A stretch of DNA of 64,000 nucleotides from Azospirillum sp. TSH58 (GCF_003119115.1 NZ_CP022366.1:157001-221000), one strand, 5' to 3'; counted from the first letter of the stretch, positions 7,723-17,161 are shown. Program-made: numbers and translations. Notes: generated by a model not told the origin, from the sequence alone.

Positions 7723-8475
7723 ATGCCACCAGACCAAGTCCTCTCGGGCCAAGCCGCCATCGCTCCCGCCGCGGCCGTCAAGCCGCCCCGCGCGTCGCAG
7801 CGCGGGACCACGGCGGCGGCGGCCATCTACCGCGACCTGCGGGCCGACATCGTGTCGCTGGCCCGCAAGCCGGGCGACCCGATCGTGGAGAAGCTGGTGG
7901 CCGAAGCCTTCGGCGTCAGCCGCACCCCGGTGCGCGAAGCCGTCCTGCGGCTGGCCGACGAGGGGCTGGTGGAGGTCTTTCCGCAATCGGGCACCTTCGT
8001 CGCCCGCATCCCCATCGCCGACCTGCCGGAAGCCAACCTGATCCGCAAGACGCTGGAGCAGGCGACCGTCCGCTTCGCGGCGGAACGCGCCACCCGCAGC
8101 CAGGTCGCCGCCCTCCAGGCCAATCTGGAGCGCCAGCGCGAGGTCGACGCCTCGGGCTGCGCCGACGGCTTCCATCAGGCGGACGAGGCGTTCCACGCGC
8201 TGATCGCCGACATCGCCGGCTATCCCGGTTTCTGGCCGATCACCCAGCAGGTGAAGGTGCAGATCGACCGCTGCCGCCACCTGACCCTTCCCTATCCCGG
8301 CCGCCTGGCGACCGTCATCGCCGAGCACGAGGCCATCGTCGCCGCCATCGCGGACCATGACCCCGACCGCGCGGTGAAGGCGCTCGGCGACCACATCGAC
8401 GGCCTGCTGCTGACCATCGACGACATGCGGCACGCCACCCCACTCTATTTCTCTCCTGCCGAGGCCCTGACATGA
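7723..8475 (+). CDS. GntR-family regulator, FCD subfamily
   Basis: A 250-residue protein. Residues about 25-95 hold the winged helix-turn-helix (VEKLVAEAFGVSRTPVREAV followed by RLADEGLVEVFPQSGTFVARI), and residues about 105-235 the all-helical FCD ligand domain with conserved acidic/His residues (DEAFHALIADIAG, ITEH-like 'IAEHEAIVAAIADHD'). FCD regulators commonly sense sugar acids or organic acids and repress neighbouring catabolic genes. It is the middle gene between kdgK and the aldolase and overlaps the aldolase start by four bases. The effector is probably a keto-deoxy sugar acid, which is an inference. Confidence 0.88.
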   Translation: MPPDQVLSGQAAIAPAAAVKPPRASQRGTTAAAAIYRDLRADIVSLARKPGDPIVEKLVAEAFGVSRTPVREAVLRLADEGLVEVFPQSGTFVARIPIADLPEANLIRKTLEQATVRFAAERATRSQVAALQANLERQREVDASGCADGFHQADEAFHALIADIAGYPGFWPITQQVKVQIDRCRHLTLPYPGRLATVIAEHEAIVAAIADHDPDRAVKALGDHIDGLLLTIDDMRHATPLYFSPAEALT

Positions 8476-9107
8476 CCCACCCGCGTCTTGAACCCTCCCT
8501 GTCCGGCCCGCGCATCGTCCCGGTCCTCGTCCTCGACGAGCCGGACACCGCGGTCGCCCTGGCCGAGGCGCTGGTCGCCGGCGGCCTGACCACGCTGGAG
8601 GTGACGCTGCGCACCCCCGCAGCACTCGCCTGCGCGGAGGCCATCGCCGCCCGCGTTCCGGGCGCGCTGGTCGGCCTCGGCACGCTGATCCGGCCGGAGC
8701 AGTTCGCCCAGGCCCGCGACGCCGGCGCCCGCTTCGTCGTCAGCCCCGGCCTGACCGACCGTCTGGCCGAAGCGGCCAAGACCGCCGGCCTGCCCTATCT
8801 GCCGGGCATCGCCACGGTGGCCGAGGCGCTGATCGCCATGGAGCACGGCTTCCGCGAGCTGAAGTTCTTCCCGGCGATGCTGAACGGCGGCGCCCCGGCA
8901 CTGCGCGGCATGGCGCCGCTGATGCCGGAGATCCGCTTCTGCCCGACCGGCGGCCTCAAGGCGGAGCATGTGAAGGAGATCCTGTCGCTCCCCAACGTCT
9001 TCGCGCTCGGCGGCACCTGGCTGACCCCGGCCGACGCGGTGAAGGAGCGCCGCTGGTCCGAGATCGAGCGGCTGGCCCGCGAGGCCTCCGCCCTGGCCCA
9101 GGGCTGA
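8472..9107 (+). CDS. eda: KDPG-type aldolase (Eda/KdgA)
   Basis: A 211-residue class I aldolase. Key residues are visible: Glu43 in TTLEVTLRT, Arg47, and the Schiff-base Lys131 in 'RELKFFPA', plus PTGG (FCPTGGLKAEHV) for the phosphate site. It cleaves 2-keto-3-deoxy-6-phosphogluconate (or the galacto form) to pyruvate and glyceraldehyde-3-phosphate. It is translationally coupled (ATGA) to the GntR gene and forms a pathway pair with kdgK. Whether it prefers KDPG or KDPGal cannot be decided from sequence alone. Confidence 0.9.
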   Translation: MTHPRLEPSLSGPRIVPVLVLDEPDTAVALAEALVAGGLTTLEVTLRTPAALACAEAIAARVPGALVGLGTLIRPEQFAQARDAGARFVVSPGLTDRLAEAAKTAGLPYLPGIATVAEALIAMEHGFRELKFFPAMLNGGAPALRGMAPLMPEIRFCPTGGLKAEHVKEILSLPNVFALGGTWLTPADAVKERRWSEIERLAREASALAQG

Positions 9108-9112
9108 CCGCC

Positions 9113-10153
9113 ATGGTGGTGGCGGGGCGGCGCCGCGTCGGCGTGATCGGGCTGGGCATGGCGGCGACGCCGCACGCCCAGAGCCTGCTGGATCTGGCGG
9201 ACCGGGTGGAGGTGGCGGGCTGCTTCAGCCCGTCGGCCGAGCGGCGGGCCGCCTTCGCGGCGCGCTTCGGCCTGCCGGCGGTGGACCGGGCGGAGGCGAT
9301 CCTCGACGATCCCACCGTCTCCGCCGTGCTGCTTCTGACCCCGCCGGACACCCACGCCGACCTCGTCGCCCGCTGCGCCGCCGCCGGCAAGCATGTCCTG
9401 CTCGAAAAGCCGCTCGACGCCACCCCCGCCGGCTGCCGCGCCGTGGTGGAGAGCATGGAGCGCGCCGGGCTGACGCTCGGCGTCATGCTCCAGCACCGCT
9501 TCCGCGCCGCCGCGGAACGGCTGGCGGAGCTGCTGCGCGCCGGCACGCTGGGCCGACCGCTGTCGGCCTCCGTCGTGGTGCGCTGGTGGCGCGACGACGC
9601 CTACTACGCCCAGCCGGGGCGCGGCATGAAGGCGCGCGACGGCGGCGGCGTGCTGCTGACCCAGGCCATCCACACGCTGGACCTCTATGTCAGCCTGCTC
9701 GGCCTGCCGCGGGAGGTCGCCGCCTTCGCCAACACCAGCGGCCTGCGCCCCATCGACACCGAGGACGTGGTGTGCGCCGCCCTGCGCTACGACGGCGGGC
9801 TGCTCGCCACGGTGGACGCCACCACCGCCGCCTATCCCGGCTATCCGGAACGCATCGAGATCGCTGGAACCGCTGGCTCCGCCCTGCTGACCGGCGACCG
9901 GCTGGAGGTGCAGCTGCGCTCCGGCGAAACGGTGCAGGCGGGGGAGACGGCGGGCACGCTGGGTGGCGGGGCCGATCCCATGGCCTTCTCCAACGCCCAC
10001 CACCGCGCCGTGCTGGCCGATTTCCTCGACGCGCTCGACCGCGGCGCCCAGCCGCGCGTGTCCGGGCGGGAGGCGCTGAAGGTCCACCGGCTGATCGAGG
10101 CGATCCTCCAATCCTCGGAAAGCGGCGCCGTCACGGCGATTCCGGAACGCTGA
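9113..10153 (+). CDS. Gfo/Idh/MocA family oxidoreductase
   Basis: A 346-residue NAD(P)-dependent dehydrogenase. A Rossmann motif (VGVIGLGMAATPHAQSLLDL) begins at residue 9, the family 'EKP' motif appears in HVLLEKPLDATPAGC (about residue 95), and the C-terminal half is the usual open-faced sheet domain, with 'GGGVLLTQAIHTLDL' containing the catalytic His. Members oxidise sugars, inositols or sugar acids. Its place five bases after the aldolase gene suggests it generates the sugar acid or lactone consumed by this cluster. The exact substrate is unknown. Confidence 0.85.
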   Translation: MVVAGRRRVGVIGLGMAATPHAQSLLDLADRVEVAGCFSPSAERRAAFAARFGLPAVDRAEAILDDPTVSAVLLLTPPDTHADLVARCAAAGKHVLLEKPLDATPAGCRAVVESMERAGLTLGVMLQHRFRAAAERLAELLRAGTLGRPLSASVVVRWWRDDAYYAQPGRGMKARDGGGVLLTQAIHTLDLYVSLLGLPREVAAFANTSGLRPIDTEDVVCAALRYDGGLLATVDATTAAYPGYPERIEIAGTAGSALLTGDRLEVQLRSGETVQAGETAGTLGGGADPMAFSNAHHRAVLADFLDALDRGAQPRVSGREALKVHRLIEAILQSSESGAVTAIPER

Positions 10154-10272
10154 CCTCACGTCACGCTCACGAACTCGTGTCCCGCGCTTGATTTGCCGGG
10201 ACCGGCGACCAAGGCTAGATGAGGGACGGGGGGCGCTGTCGCCTCCCGGCGGCTTTCCTGTGGAGAGGGTTC

Positions 10273-11229
10273 ATGCTCATCAAAGTCCGGAGCGCGTCGC
10301 AAGCCAGCGAGAGTGAGGTGACGCCCCGCGGCCTGTTCCTGTCCCGGCGCTCCATCATCGCCGGCGGCATCGCGGGTGGGGCGGCCCTGGCGCTCGGCGG
10401 CACGGGGGGCCTGTCGGGTCCGGCGCTGGCCGCGCCGTTCCAGGCTCCGCTGACGGTCAGCCCGAAGGACCCCAAGATGGACGCCCAGACTCCGATGAAG
10501 TCGGCGACCAGCTACAACAATTTCTACGAGTTCGGGACGGACAAGACCGACCCGTCCGAGAACGCCGGCACGCTGCGCACCCGCCCGTGGGAGATCGCGG
10601 TGGACGGCGAGGCCGGCAAGCCCACCACCTTCGGCATCGAGGACCTGCTGTCCTTCCCGCTGGAGGAGCGCGTCTACCGCCTGCGCTGCGTCGAGGGCTG
10701 GTCGATGGTCATCCCCTGGGTCGGCTTCCCGCTGGCCGAGCTGCTGAAGCGCGTCGACCCGACCGGCAACGCCAGGTACGTCGCCTTCCAGACGCTGGCC
10801 GACCGCTCGCAGATGCCCGGCCTGAAATACCCGGTGCTGCAATGGCCCTATGTCGAGGGGCTGCGCATGGACGAGGCCATGCACCCGCTGACCATCCTGG
10901 CGGTCGGCATGTACGGCGAGACGCTGCCCAACCAGAACGGCGCGCCGGTGCGGCTGGTCGTGCCGTGGAAGTACGGCTTCAAGTCGATCAAGTCGATCGT
11001 CCGCATCACCCTGACGCAGGACCAGCCGCCGACCTCCTGGAACCGCTCGCAGCCGCGCGAGTACGGCTTCTATTCGAACGTGAACCCGGAGGTCGACCAC
11101 CCGCGCTGGAGCCAGGCGACGGAGCGCCGCGTCGGCGAGTTCTCCCGCCGCAAGACGCTGGCCTTCAACGGCTATGGCGAGGAGGTGGCGTCGCTCTACG
11201 CCGGCATGGACCTGCGAAAGAACTACTGA
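10273..11229 (+). CDS. msrP: Protein-methionine-sulfoxide reductase catalytic subunit MsrP
   Basis: A 318-residue periplasmic molybdoenzyme. The start [10 protein letters not shown] is preceded by GGAGAGGG. A Tat signal ([20 protein letters not shown], residues 25-44) precedes the oxidoreductase molybdopterin-binding domain. The molybdenum-ligand Cys is at about residue 139 in [20 protein letters not shown], and the C-terminus has the MsrP-typical [20 protein letters not shown]. It reduces methionine sulfoxide in envelope proteins after oxidative or chlorine stress, receiving electrons from the haem protein MsrQ encoded next, one base downstream. Family and context agree fully. Confidence 0.95.
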   Translation: MLIKVRSASQASESEVTPRGLFLSRRSIIAGGIAGGAALALGGTGGLSGPALAAPFQAPLTVSPKDPKMDAQTPMKSATSYNNFYEFGTDKTDPSENAGTLRTRPWEIAVDGEAGKPTTFGIEDLLSFPLEERVYRLRCVEGWSMVIPWVGFPLAELLKRVDPTGNARYVAFQTLADRSQMPGLKYPVLQWPYVEGLRMDEAMHPLTILAVGMYGETLPNQNGAPVRLVVPWKYGFKSIKSIVRITLTQDQPPTSWNRSQPREYGFYSNVNPEVDHPRWSQATERRVGEFSRRKTLAFNGYGEEVASLYAGMDLRKNY

Positions 11230-11230
11230 G

Positions 11231-11872
11231 ATGGCCGCGGTGTCGAAAGGACCGGTCGCCCTGGCGCTGTCCTCGCGCTGGGCGAAGCCGGCGGTGTTCG
11301 CCCTGGGGCTCGTGCCGCTCGGCTGGATGGTCTGGCTGGGGCTGAGCGGCGGGCTGGGGGCCGAGCCGGTGGCCGAGGCGGTGCGGCAAAGCGGGCTGTG
11401 GGCGCTGCGCCTGCTGCTCGTCGCGCTGGCCGTCACGCCGCTGCGCATCCTGACGGGTCAGGCGGGGCTGGCGCGCTTCCGCCGGATGATCGGGCTGTTC
11501 GCCTTCTTCTACGCGCTGCTGCACGTCTCCGTCTATGTGGGGGTGGACCAGTTCTTCGACTGGGCGGCGGTGTGGAAGGACATCGTGAAGCGGCCCTACA
11601 TCACCGTCGGCATGGGCGCCTTCGTGATCCTGACGGCGCTGGCCGCGACCTCGACCAACGGGATGGTGCGGCGGCTCGGCGGGCGGCGCTGGAAGGCGCT
11701 GCACAAGGCGGTGTTCATCGCCGGGGCGGCGGGCTGCGTCCACTACGTCATGCTGGTCAAGGGCTGGCAGTACCCGCCCTTCGTCTACGCCGCGATCCTC
11801 CTGGGGCTGGTCGCGCTGCGTTACGCGAAGTCACCGGCGGCGGGTCGGCTCTCCCCGTCCTACCGGACCTGA
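11231..11872 (+). CDS. msrQ: MsrQ haem-binding membrane subunit
   Basis: A 213-residue protein with about five to six hydrophobic helices and conserved histidines (FYALLHVSVY at about residue 95; WKALHKAVFIAGAAGCVHYV at about 155-175) typical of ferric-reductase-like MsrQ. It passes electrons from the respiratory quinone or flavin side to MsrP across the inner membrane. Start 11231 lies directly after the msrP stop; longer upstream extensions of the frame are within msrP and rejected. Its last 42 bases overlap convergently with the end of the ABC ATPase gene on the other strand. Confidence 0.93.
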   Translation: MAAVSKGPVALALSSRWAKPAVFALGLVPLGWMVWLGLSGGLGAEPVAEAVRQSGLWALRLLLVALAVTPLRILTGQAGLARFRRMIGLFAFFYALLHVSVYVGVDQFFDWAAVWKDIVKRPYITVGMGAFVILTALAATSTNGMVRRLGGRRWKALHKAVFIAGAAGCVHYVMLVKGWQYPPFVYAAILLGLVALRYAKSPAAGRLSPSYRT

Positions 11873-12673
11873 GCCCGGCCTCTTAAGCCCGACCGGCAGA
11901 CACACCCGCATCCCGTCCGCCCCCACGGCCACCACCTCGACCTCCGTCCCGTAGACCTCGCGCATCATCGCGGCGGTGATGACCGCCTCCGGCGTGCCGA
12001 AGCGGGCCAGCCGCCCGCCGTGCAGCAGCGCCACCCGGTCGGCGATGGCGAAGGCCTGCTCCGGGTGGTGGGTGGAGAAGACGACCGTCAGCCCCTCACC
12101 CCCCTCGCCGTCCGCCAGCCGCCGCACCTGCTCCAGCACGCGCACCTGATTGCCGAAGTCCAGGCTGGCGGTCGGCTCGTCGAGCACCAGGACGCGCGGC
12201 GCCTGGGCCAGCGCGCGGGCGATCAGGGCCATCTGCCGCTCGCCGCCGCTGATGCGCAGCCAGTCGCGCTCGGCCAGATGCCCGATGCCCAGCCGTTCCA
12301 GCGCGGCCTCCGCGGCGGCGTGGTCGGACGCGGCGGGGGCGCTGAAGGCGCCGCGGTGTGCGGTGCGGCCCATCAGCACCATCTCGCGCACCGTGAAGGG
12401 AAACTGCCCGGCCCCCGCCTGCGGGACGTAGCCGAAGGCCAGCGCCCGGCGGCGCGGCGACCAGCCGGCGGTGTCCTCGCCATCGACCCGCACCCGCCCG
12501 CCGCGCGGCGGCAGCAGGCCGAGCAGCGTCTTGAACAGCGTCGTCTTGCCGCCGCCGTTGGGGCCGAGCAGGCACAGCACCTCCCCCGCCGCCACGGTGA
12601 AGGCGACCCCGGCGCCGACCACCCGCTCGCCGTAGCCGAAGGCGAGATCCTCCACCGACAGCCGCGCGCTCAT
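11831..12673 (-). CDS. FecE/BtuD-type ABC transporter ATPase
   Basis: A 280-residue ABC ATPase: Walker A GPNGGGKTT (about residues 38-46), Q-loop 'GYVPQAGAG', signature ISGGERQMALIARALAQAP, and Walker B VLVLDEPTASLDFG. The type is that of ferric-siderophore, haem or cobalamin importers. The C-terminal tail after residue about 250 is extra and low-complexity (PGSGPVGRGEPTRRR) and runs convergently over the msrQ end. It overlaps the permease gene by four bases. It forms a binding-protein, permease and ATPase operon with the next two genes upstream. Confidence 0.9.
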   Translation of the reverse strand: MSARLSVEDLAFGYGERVVGAGVAFTVAAGEVLCLLGPNGGGKTTLFKTLLGLLPPRGGRVRVDGEDTAGWSPRRRALAFGYVPQAGAGQFPFTVREMVLMGRTAHRGAFSAPAASDHAAAEAALERLGIGHLAERDWLRISGGERQMALIARALAQAPRVLVLDEPTASLDFGNQVRVLEQVRRLADGEGGEGLTVVFSTHHPEQAFAIADRVALLHGGRLARFGTPEAVITAAMMREVYGTEVEVVAVGADGMRVCLPVGLKRPGSGPVGRGEPTRRR

Positions 12674-13677
12674 GACCAGCCGCGCTTTCCGAAGGCGAGC
12701 AGCCAGAGGAAGACCGGCGTGCCGATCACCGCCGTCAGGACGCCCAGCGGCAATTCCACCGGGCCCAGGCTGCGCGCCAGCGTGTCCACCGCCAGCAGAT
12801 AGGCCGCCCCCAGCAGCACCGCCGTGGGCAGCAGCCGGACGAAGGCCGGGCCGACCATCAGCCGGGCGAGGTGCGGCACCAGCAGCCCGACCCAGCCGAC
12901 GATGCCGCTGACCGACACGGCGGCGGCGGTCATCAGCGTCGCCGCGGCGATCACCACGATCCGCACCACCCGCACCGGCACGCCGAGCGCCGTCGCCTCC
13001 TCGTCGCCCAGGGTCATCACGTCCAGCCGCCAGCGCAGCAGGACCAGCGGCAGCAGCGCCACCGCCACCGGCGGCACCAGCGCCGCGAGGTCGCCGCGGT
13101 TGACCGCCGACAGGCTGCCGAGCAGCCAGAAGGTGATCGCCGGCAACTGGTTGTAGGGATCGGCCAGATACTTCAGCAGAGCCACGCCGGAGCCCAGCAG
13201 CGCCCCGATCACCACGCCGCCCAGCACCAGGACCAGCACCGGGTCCCGCCCGCGGATGGCCGAGGCGACGGCCAGCACCACCCCCACCGCCAGCAGCCCG
13301 CCCGCGAAGGCCATGCCCTGGATGGCGAGGACCGGCAGCGAGGCGAAGATGCCCAGCACCGCCCCCAGCGCCGCCCCCGACGACACGCCGAGGATGTCCG
13401 GCGAGACCAGCGGGTTGCGGAACAGCCCCTGGTACGCCGCTCCCGAGGCGGCCAGCCCGGCCCCCACCAGCATGGCGGTCAGCACGCGCGGGCCGCGGAT
13501 GTCCCAGATCACCGTCTCCACCGCCGGAGCGACGGCGGCGCTCCCGAGCCCCAGCTTGGCCGCGAGCAGCCCGGCCAGCTCCCCCGGCGCGACGGGATAG
13601 GCGCCGGTGCTGAAGGCGACGCAGACCGCGGCGACCAGCAGCGCCGCCACCCCGCCCAGAGTCAGCGCGAAGGGCAC
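12670..13677 (-). CDS. FecCD-family ABC transporter permease
   Basis: A 335-residue integral membrane protein with about nine to ten helices and FecCD landmarks (GLFRNPLVSPDILGVSSGAALGAVLG, 'GDEEATALGVPV', 'GIVGWVGLLVPHLARLMVG'). An upstream ATG at 13755 would lengthen it by 26 residues but overlap the preceding gene by 77 bases. The GTG at 13675-13677, one base beyond that gene's stop, gives a normal-length protein and is used here; the start is therefore uncertain. It imports an iron chelate or a similar metal or oxyanion complex. Confidence 0.87.
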   Translation of the reverse strand: MPFALTLGGVAALLVAAVCVAFSTGAYPVAPGELAGLLAAKLGLGSAAVAPAVETVIWDIRGPRVLTAMLVGAGLAASGAAYQGLFRNPLVSPDILGVSSGAALGAVLGIFASLPVLAIQGMAFAGGLLAVGVVLAVASAIRGRDPVLVLVLGGVVIGALLGSGVALLKYLADPYNQLPAITFWLLGSLSAVNRGDLAALVPPVAVALLPLVLLRWRLDVMTLGDEEATALGVPVRVVRIVVIAAATLMTAAAVSVSGIVGWVGLLVPHLARLMVGPAFVRLLPTAVLLGAAYLLAVDTLARSLGPVELPLGVLTAVIGTPVFLWLLAFGKRGWS

Positions 13678-13678
13678 C

Positions 13679-14740
13679 TCACCCCGGCGGGCGGCTGCCG
13701 GCGAGGAGGGCGTCGATCTGCTCCGCGGTGGGCTCCCGGTGGTAGAAGAGGGCATAGAAACGTCGCGTCTCCTCGCGCAGATCCTCCGGAAACAGCTCCG
13801 GATAGAGGACGGCGCCCAGCCAGCGCAGGCCGAGCAGGCGGTTGGCGGCGGGCGGGGAATCGATCCAGGTGAAGGGCAAGCCCGGCGAGAGGTAGACGCG
13901 CCGGTCGCGCACCGCCTTCACCCCCTGCCACAGCGGGTCGGTCCACACGCTCTCGTAGAAGCCGCGGTCGATGGTGACGATGGCGTCCGGCTGCCAGGCC
14001 AGCACCTGCTCCATCGACACGTTGACCAGCCCGCCGCTGCCCAATTTCTCCGCCGCGACGTTGCGCACCCCGGCGACGTCCAGCGCCTCGACGTTGATGG
14101 AGCCGCGGATGCCGGTCTGCAGGCCGCGCGGCCCGCGCGCCATGTAGACCTTCAGACGCCTGCCCTCCGGCACGTCGTCGAAGCGGCGGCGCACGTCGTT
14201 CAGCGTCCGCTCGGCGTAGCGGGCCAGTTCCTCCCCCCGCTCCGCCACGCCCATCAGCGCGCCGAGCGTGCGGAAGGTGCGCGCGGATTCGGCGAGATGC
14301 CCGTCGATCAGCAGGGTCGGCACCCGCGTCTGCTCCTGCACCCGGTCGGCCAGCGAGACGAAGGTCGGGGCGGTGCTGCCGACATCGACGACGACGTCCG
14401 GCTTCGCCGCCACCACGGTTTCCAGATTGACGGTGTTGCCGCGCCCGGTCAGCCGCCCCAGCTCCGGCAGGTCGGCGTAGCGGTCGGGCAGGAAGGGCCG
14501 CTCCGGCGGGCTGATCGCCCGCGTCCAGCCCAGCAGCTTGTCGGGCGCCAGCATGTAGACGACGACGGAGGCCGGCGGCCCGGCGGGGAACACACGCTCC
14601 ACCCGGTCCGGCACGGCGACGCGGCGCCCGGAGGAGTCCGTGACGGTCCGCTCCGCCGCCGCCGGCCCGGCCAGCAGGGCGAGCAGCAGCCCGGCCCCCA
14701 CGCCCGCCATCCATCCACGCCTGCCCACGCCACTGTTCAC
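13679..14740 (-). CDS. Periplasmic iron-type ABC binding protein
   Basis: A 353-residue protein. The signal peptide spans residues 1-29 (RRGWMAGVGAGLLLALLAGP, cleavage after AAA). The mature part has the class III (BtuF/FhuD-like) layout: 'VTDSSGRRVAVPDRVERVFP', 'ETVVAAKPDVVVDVG', and a C-terminal 'WIDSPPAANRLLGLRWLGAVLYP'. It would deliver a chelate to the FecCD permease. Proteins with the 'PPAANRLLG-x-x-WLG-x-x-LYP' ending are often annotated as iron or molybdate/tungstate (MolA-like) binders, so the ligand is open. Confidence 0.85.
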   Translation of the reverse strand: MNSGVGRRGWMAGVGAGLLLALLAGPAAAERTVTDSSGRRVAVPDRVERVFPAGPPASVVVYMLAPDKLLGWTRAISPPERPFLPDRYADLPELGRLTGRGNTVNLETVVAAKPDVVVDVGSTAPTFVSLADRVQEQTRVPTLLIDGHLAESARTFRTLGALMGVAERGEELARYAERTLNDVRRRFDDVPEGRRLKVYMARGPRGLQTGIRGSINVEALDVAGVRNVAAEKLGSGGLVNVSMEQVLAWQPDAIVTIDRGFYESVWTDPLWQGVKAVRDRRVYLSPGLPFTWIDSPPAANRLLGLRWLGAVLYPELFPEDLREETRRFYALFYHREPTAEQIDALLAGSRPPG

Positions 14741-14770
14741 ACCGCCACCCCATGTATCTGCACTTATAGT

Positions 14771-14890
14771 CCCCTCTCCCCTCCGGGGAGAGGGTTAGGG
14801 TGAGGGGGTTGCGCTTTTGCCGAACGCAGCGACACGCGCATCCCCCTCACCGGCCCTCCGGGCCACCCTCTCCCCAGAGGGGAGAGGGTT
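14771..14890. repeat. GC-rich intergenic inverted repeat, type B copy 1
   Basis: CCCCTCTCCCCTCCGGGGAG at the left end is mirrored by CCCCAGAGGGGAGAGGG at the right end, with 'GGGTGAGGGGG' and 'TCCCCCTCAC' inside. It fills the gap between the binding-protein gene and the next lipoprotein gene; the rest of the 322-base gap (14741-15062) shows nothing else. Related copies are at 23296 and 47447. Confidence 0.75.
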
Positions 14891-15062
14891 ACTTTGGCCA
14901 CATGGAATAGCCTCGTCATCCAAAGCATGGGGTCTGCGCCCGCCACCGTCCATAGGGCAAGCGCGCCGAACAGCCCCGCGAAGGTCACGCTTTGGCCACG
15001 GGCGGCCTCCCCATCCGAACGGATAGGGTGCGGCGGTCCGCTCACCACCCCCGTGCCGCTCC

Positions 15063-15560
15063 ATGACCGCATCCCCGCTCCACCGCGCCGCCCTCGCCAC
15101 CGCCGCCCTGCTCGCGCTGTCCGGCTGCGCCGGGTTCGGCTCGGCGGTCACGGGGGTGACCACGGCGGGCGTGGCGGCGACGGTCGGTTCGGCCACCGGC
15201 AACCCGGTGCTGGGCATCATCGCCGGCGCCGGAGCCAGCTACGGCATCGACCAGGGCGTGAAATACGCGGAGCGGCGGATCACCGACAACGTCCACAACG
15301 CCGTCGCCCGCGCCGCCGGCCCGCTCGCCGTCGGCCAGTCGGCGACCTGGACGGTGGAGGAGAAGCTGCCGCTGAGCGGGAAGACCGGCACCGTGCAGGT
15401 GGCGCGCGGCTTCGGCGAGGCGATCCCCTGCAAGGACGTGGTCTTCACGCTCGACGACGCGCCGGACCTCAACGTCACAACCGTCTGCCGGGCCAAGGAC
15501 GGCCAGTGGCGGTGGGCGCTGGCCGAGCCCTCCACCCGGCGCTGGGGAAGTCTGCAATAA
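15063..15560 (+). CDS. Predicted lipoprotein with Gly-rich segment
   Basis: A 165-residue protein. The signal peptide LATAALLALSGC carries a lipobox, with Cys at about residue 22. Residues 25-60 are Gly/Ala/Val-rich (GVTTAGVAATVGSATGNPVL then GIIAGAGASYGID), resembling glycine-zipper segments. The C-terminal 80 residues are predicted beta-rich with two Cys (IPCKDV and TTVCRAKDG) that could form a disulfide. It probably lies in the periplasm or outer membrane. I do not recognise a characterised family. It is a single-gene unit. Confidence 0.75.
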   Translation: MTASPLHRAALATAALLALSGCAGFGSAVTGVTTAGVAATVGSATGNPVLGIIAGAGASYGIDQGVKYAERRITDNVHNAVARAAGPLAVGQSATWTVEEKLPLSGKTGTVQVARGFGEAIPCKDVVFTLDDAPDLNVTTVCRAKDGQWRWALAEPSTRRWGSLQ

Positions 15561-15650
15561 CGCATGCAGTCGGCCATGTACGCATGGGCCGCGTTGCGGT
15601 AAAGCTCCGCGGGCAGTTGCGTCACGGGTTTGCGTCACGGGAGTCCGCAC

Positions 15651-16820
15651 ATGTTCACGGCCAAAATCCTTCTTCTCGGCTCGGGCGAACTCGGGAAGGA
15701 GTTCGTCATCGCCGCCAAGCGCCTCGGCTGCGAGGTCATCGCCTGCGACAGCTACGCCAACGCCCCGGCGATGCAGGTCGCCGACGCGGCGGAGGTCTTC
15801 TCCATGCTCGACGCGGACGCCCTGCGCGCGGCCATCGCCAAGCACACGCCCGACTTCATCGTGCCGGAGGTCGAGGCCATCCGCACCGAGGTGCTGCACG
15901 AGTTCGAGGACGCCGGCCTGACCGTCGTCCCCTCCGCCCGCGCCGCCACCATGACGATGAACCGCGACCGCATCCGCGAGGTCGCCGCGGTGGAGCTGGG
16001 GCTGCGCACCTCCAAGTACCGCTACGCCGAGAGCCTGGAGGAGGTGATCGCCGGGGCGGAGCACACCGGCCTGCCCTGCGTCGTCAAGCCGGTCATGTCC
16101 TCCTCCGGCAAGGGGCAGAGCACCGTCCGGACCGCGGCGGAGCTTGAGGCCGCCTGGACCTACGCCGTCGCCAACATGCGCGGCGACCGCCGGAAGGTCA
16201 TCGTCGAGGAGTTCGTGCCCTTCGAGTACGAGATCACCCTGCTGACCGTCCGCACCCGCGAGGGCATCCTGTTCTGCGAGCCGATCGGCCACCGGCAGGA
16301 GCGCGGCGACTATCAGGAATCCTGGCAGCCGGTGCCGATGCCCGCGGCGCTGCTCGACGACGCCAAGGACATGGCGGCGAAGGTCGTGGACAATCTCGGC
16401 GGCTACGGCATCTTCGGCGTCGAATTCTTCGTCACCAGGGACGAGGTGGTCTTCTCCGAGCTGTCGCCGCGCCCGCACGACACCGGCATGGTGACCCTGC
16501 TGTCGCAGAACCTGTCGGAGTTCGACCTGCACGCCCGCGCCATCCTGGGCCTGCCGATCCCGGCGATCCACGTTCGCGGCCCGTCCGCCTCCGCCGTCAT
16601 CCTGGCCGACCGCGAGGCGGAGCGCTTCGCCATCGAGGGTCTGGCCGACGCCATGCGCGTGGGCAGCGCGGAGCATGACGTGGACGTCCGCCTGTTCGGC
16701 AAGCCGACGACCCGCAAGAACCGCCGCATGGGCGTGGCGCTCGCCGCCGGCACCGACACCGACGACGCGCGCGAACGGGCGCTGAAGGCGGCCTCGGCGG
16801 TCAGCATCCGCTACGAGTAA
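15651..16820 (+). CDS. purT: Formate-dependent GAR transformylase PurT
   Basis: A 389-residue ATP-grasp enzyme matching the length of PurT (about 392). N-terminal ILLLGSGELGKEFVIAAKRL (residues 5-24), the central ATP-grasp loop KPVMSSSGKGQS (about residues 145-156), 'FVPFEYEITLLTVRT' and the metal site FFVTRDEVVFSELSPRPHDTG are diagnostic. It makes formyl-GAR from GAR, formate and ATP in purine synthesis. The ATG at 15651 is preceded by GGGAG; seven more upstream codons lack support. It stands alone. Confidence 0.96.
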   Translation: MFTAKILLLGSGELGKEFVIAAKRLGCEVIACDSYANAPAMQVADAAEVFSMLDADALRAAIAKHTPDFIVPEVEAIRTEVLHEFEDAGLTVVPSARAATMTMNRDRIREVAAVELGLRTSKYRYAESLEEVIAGAEHTGLPCVVKPVMSSSGKGQSTVRTAAELEAAWTYAVANMRGDRRKVIVEEFVPFEYEITLLTVRTREGILFCEPIGHRQERGDYQESWQPVPMPAALLDDAKDMAAKVVDNLGGYGIFGVEFFVTRDEVVFSELSPRPHDTGMVTLLSQNLSEFDLHARAILGLPIPAIHVRGPSASAVILADREAERFAIEGLADAMRVGSAEHDVDVRLFGKPTTRKNRRMGVALAAGTDTDDARERALKAASAVSIRYE

Positions 16821-16875
16821 GGTTCGGACCATCGATCTCCGACGGCGCGGCCCGGCGACTGGCGCGAACCGCCTC

Positions 16876-17157
16876 TCAACGCAGAGCCGCGCCGATCATC
16901 GGATAAAGAGCGTAAATCCCGAAAATCGCCGCCCCCAGCAGGGTGAGCAGGATCCGGAACCCCGCCCGCCAGCCGCCGTCGGCGCGGCGAAGGTCCAGGT
17001 AATGGGTGAGAATCCGGTCGGCCTTGACGGTGGCCGCGGCGAGGACGAGTCCAACCCCGAGCGGGCCGAGACCGCCGGCACCCTCGCCATGCCCGGCCCA
17101 CATTGAGACGGCGGTAAGGACCATCAGAAGCATCCAGGTGCGTGTCAGGATCGCCAT
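16876..17157 (-). CDS. norF: NorF-like / COX4-type small membrane protein
   Basis: A 93-residue protein with three hydrophobic helices (about 8-22, 30-45, 68-90), matching the prokaryotic cytochrome oxidase subunit IV (COX4_pro) family. Its gene follows, four bases apart, a short subunit-III-like gene of the NorE type. NorE/NorF pairs are accessory to nitric-oxide reductase assembly or activity. No norCB is visible in the window, so the NO-reductase link is inferred from the pair. Confidence 0.75.
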   Translation of the reverse strand: MAILTRTWMLLMVLTAVSMWAGHGEGAGGLGPLGVGLVLAAATVKADRILTHYLDLRRADGGWRAGFRILLTLLGAAIFGIYALYPMIGAALR

Positions 17158-17161
17158 CGTC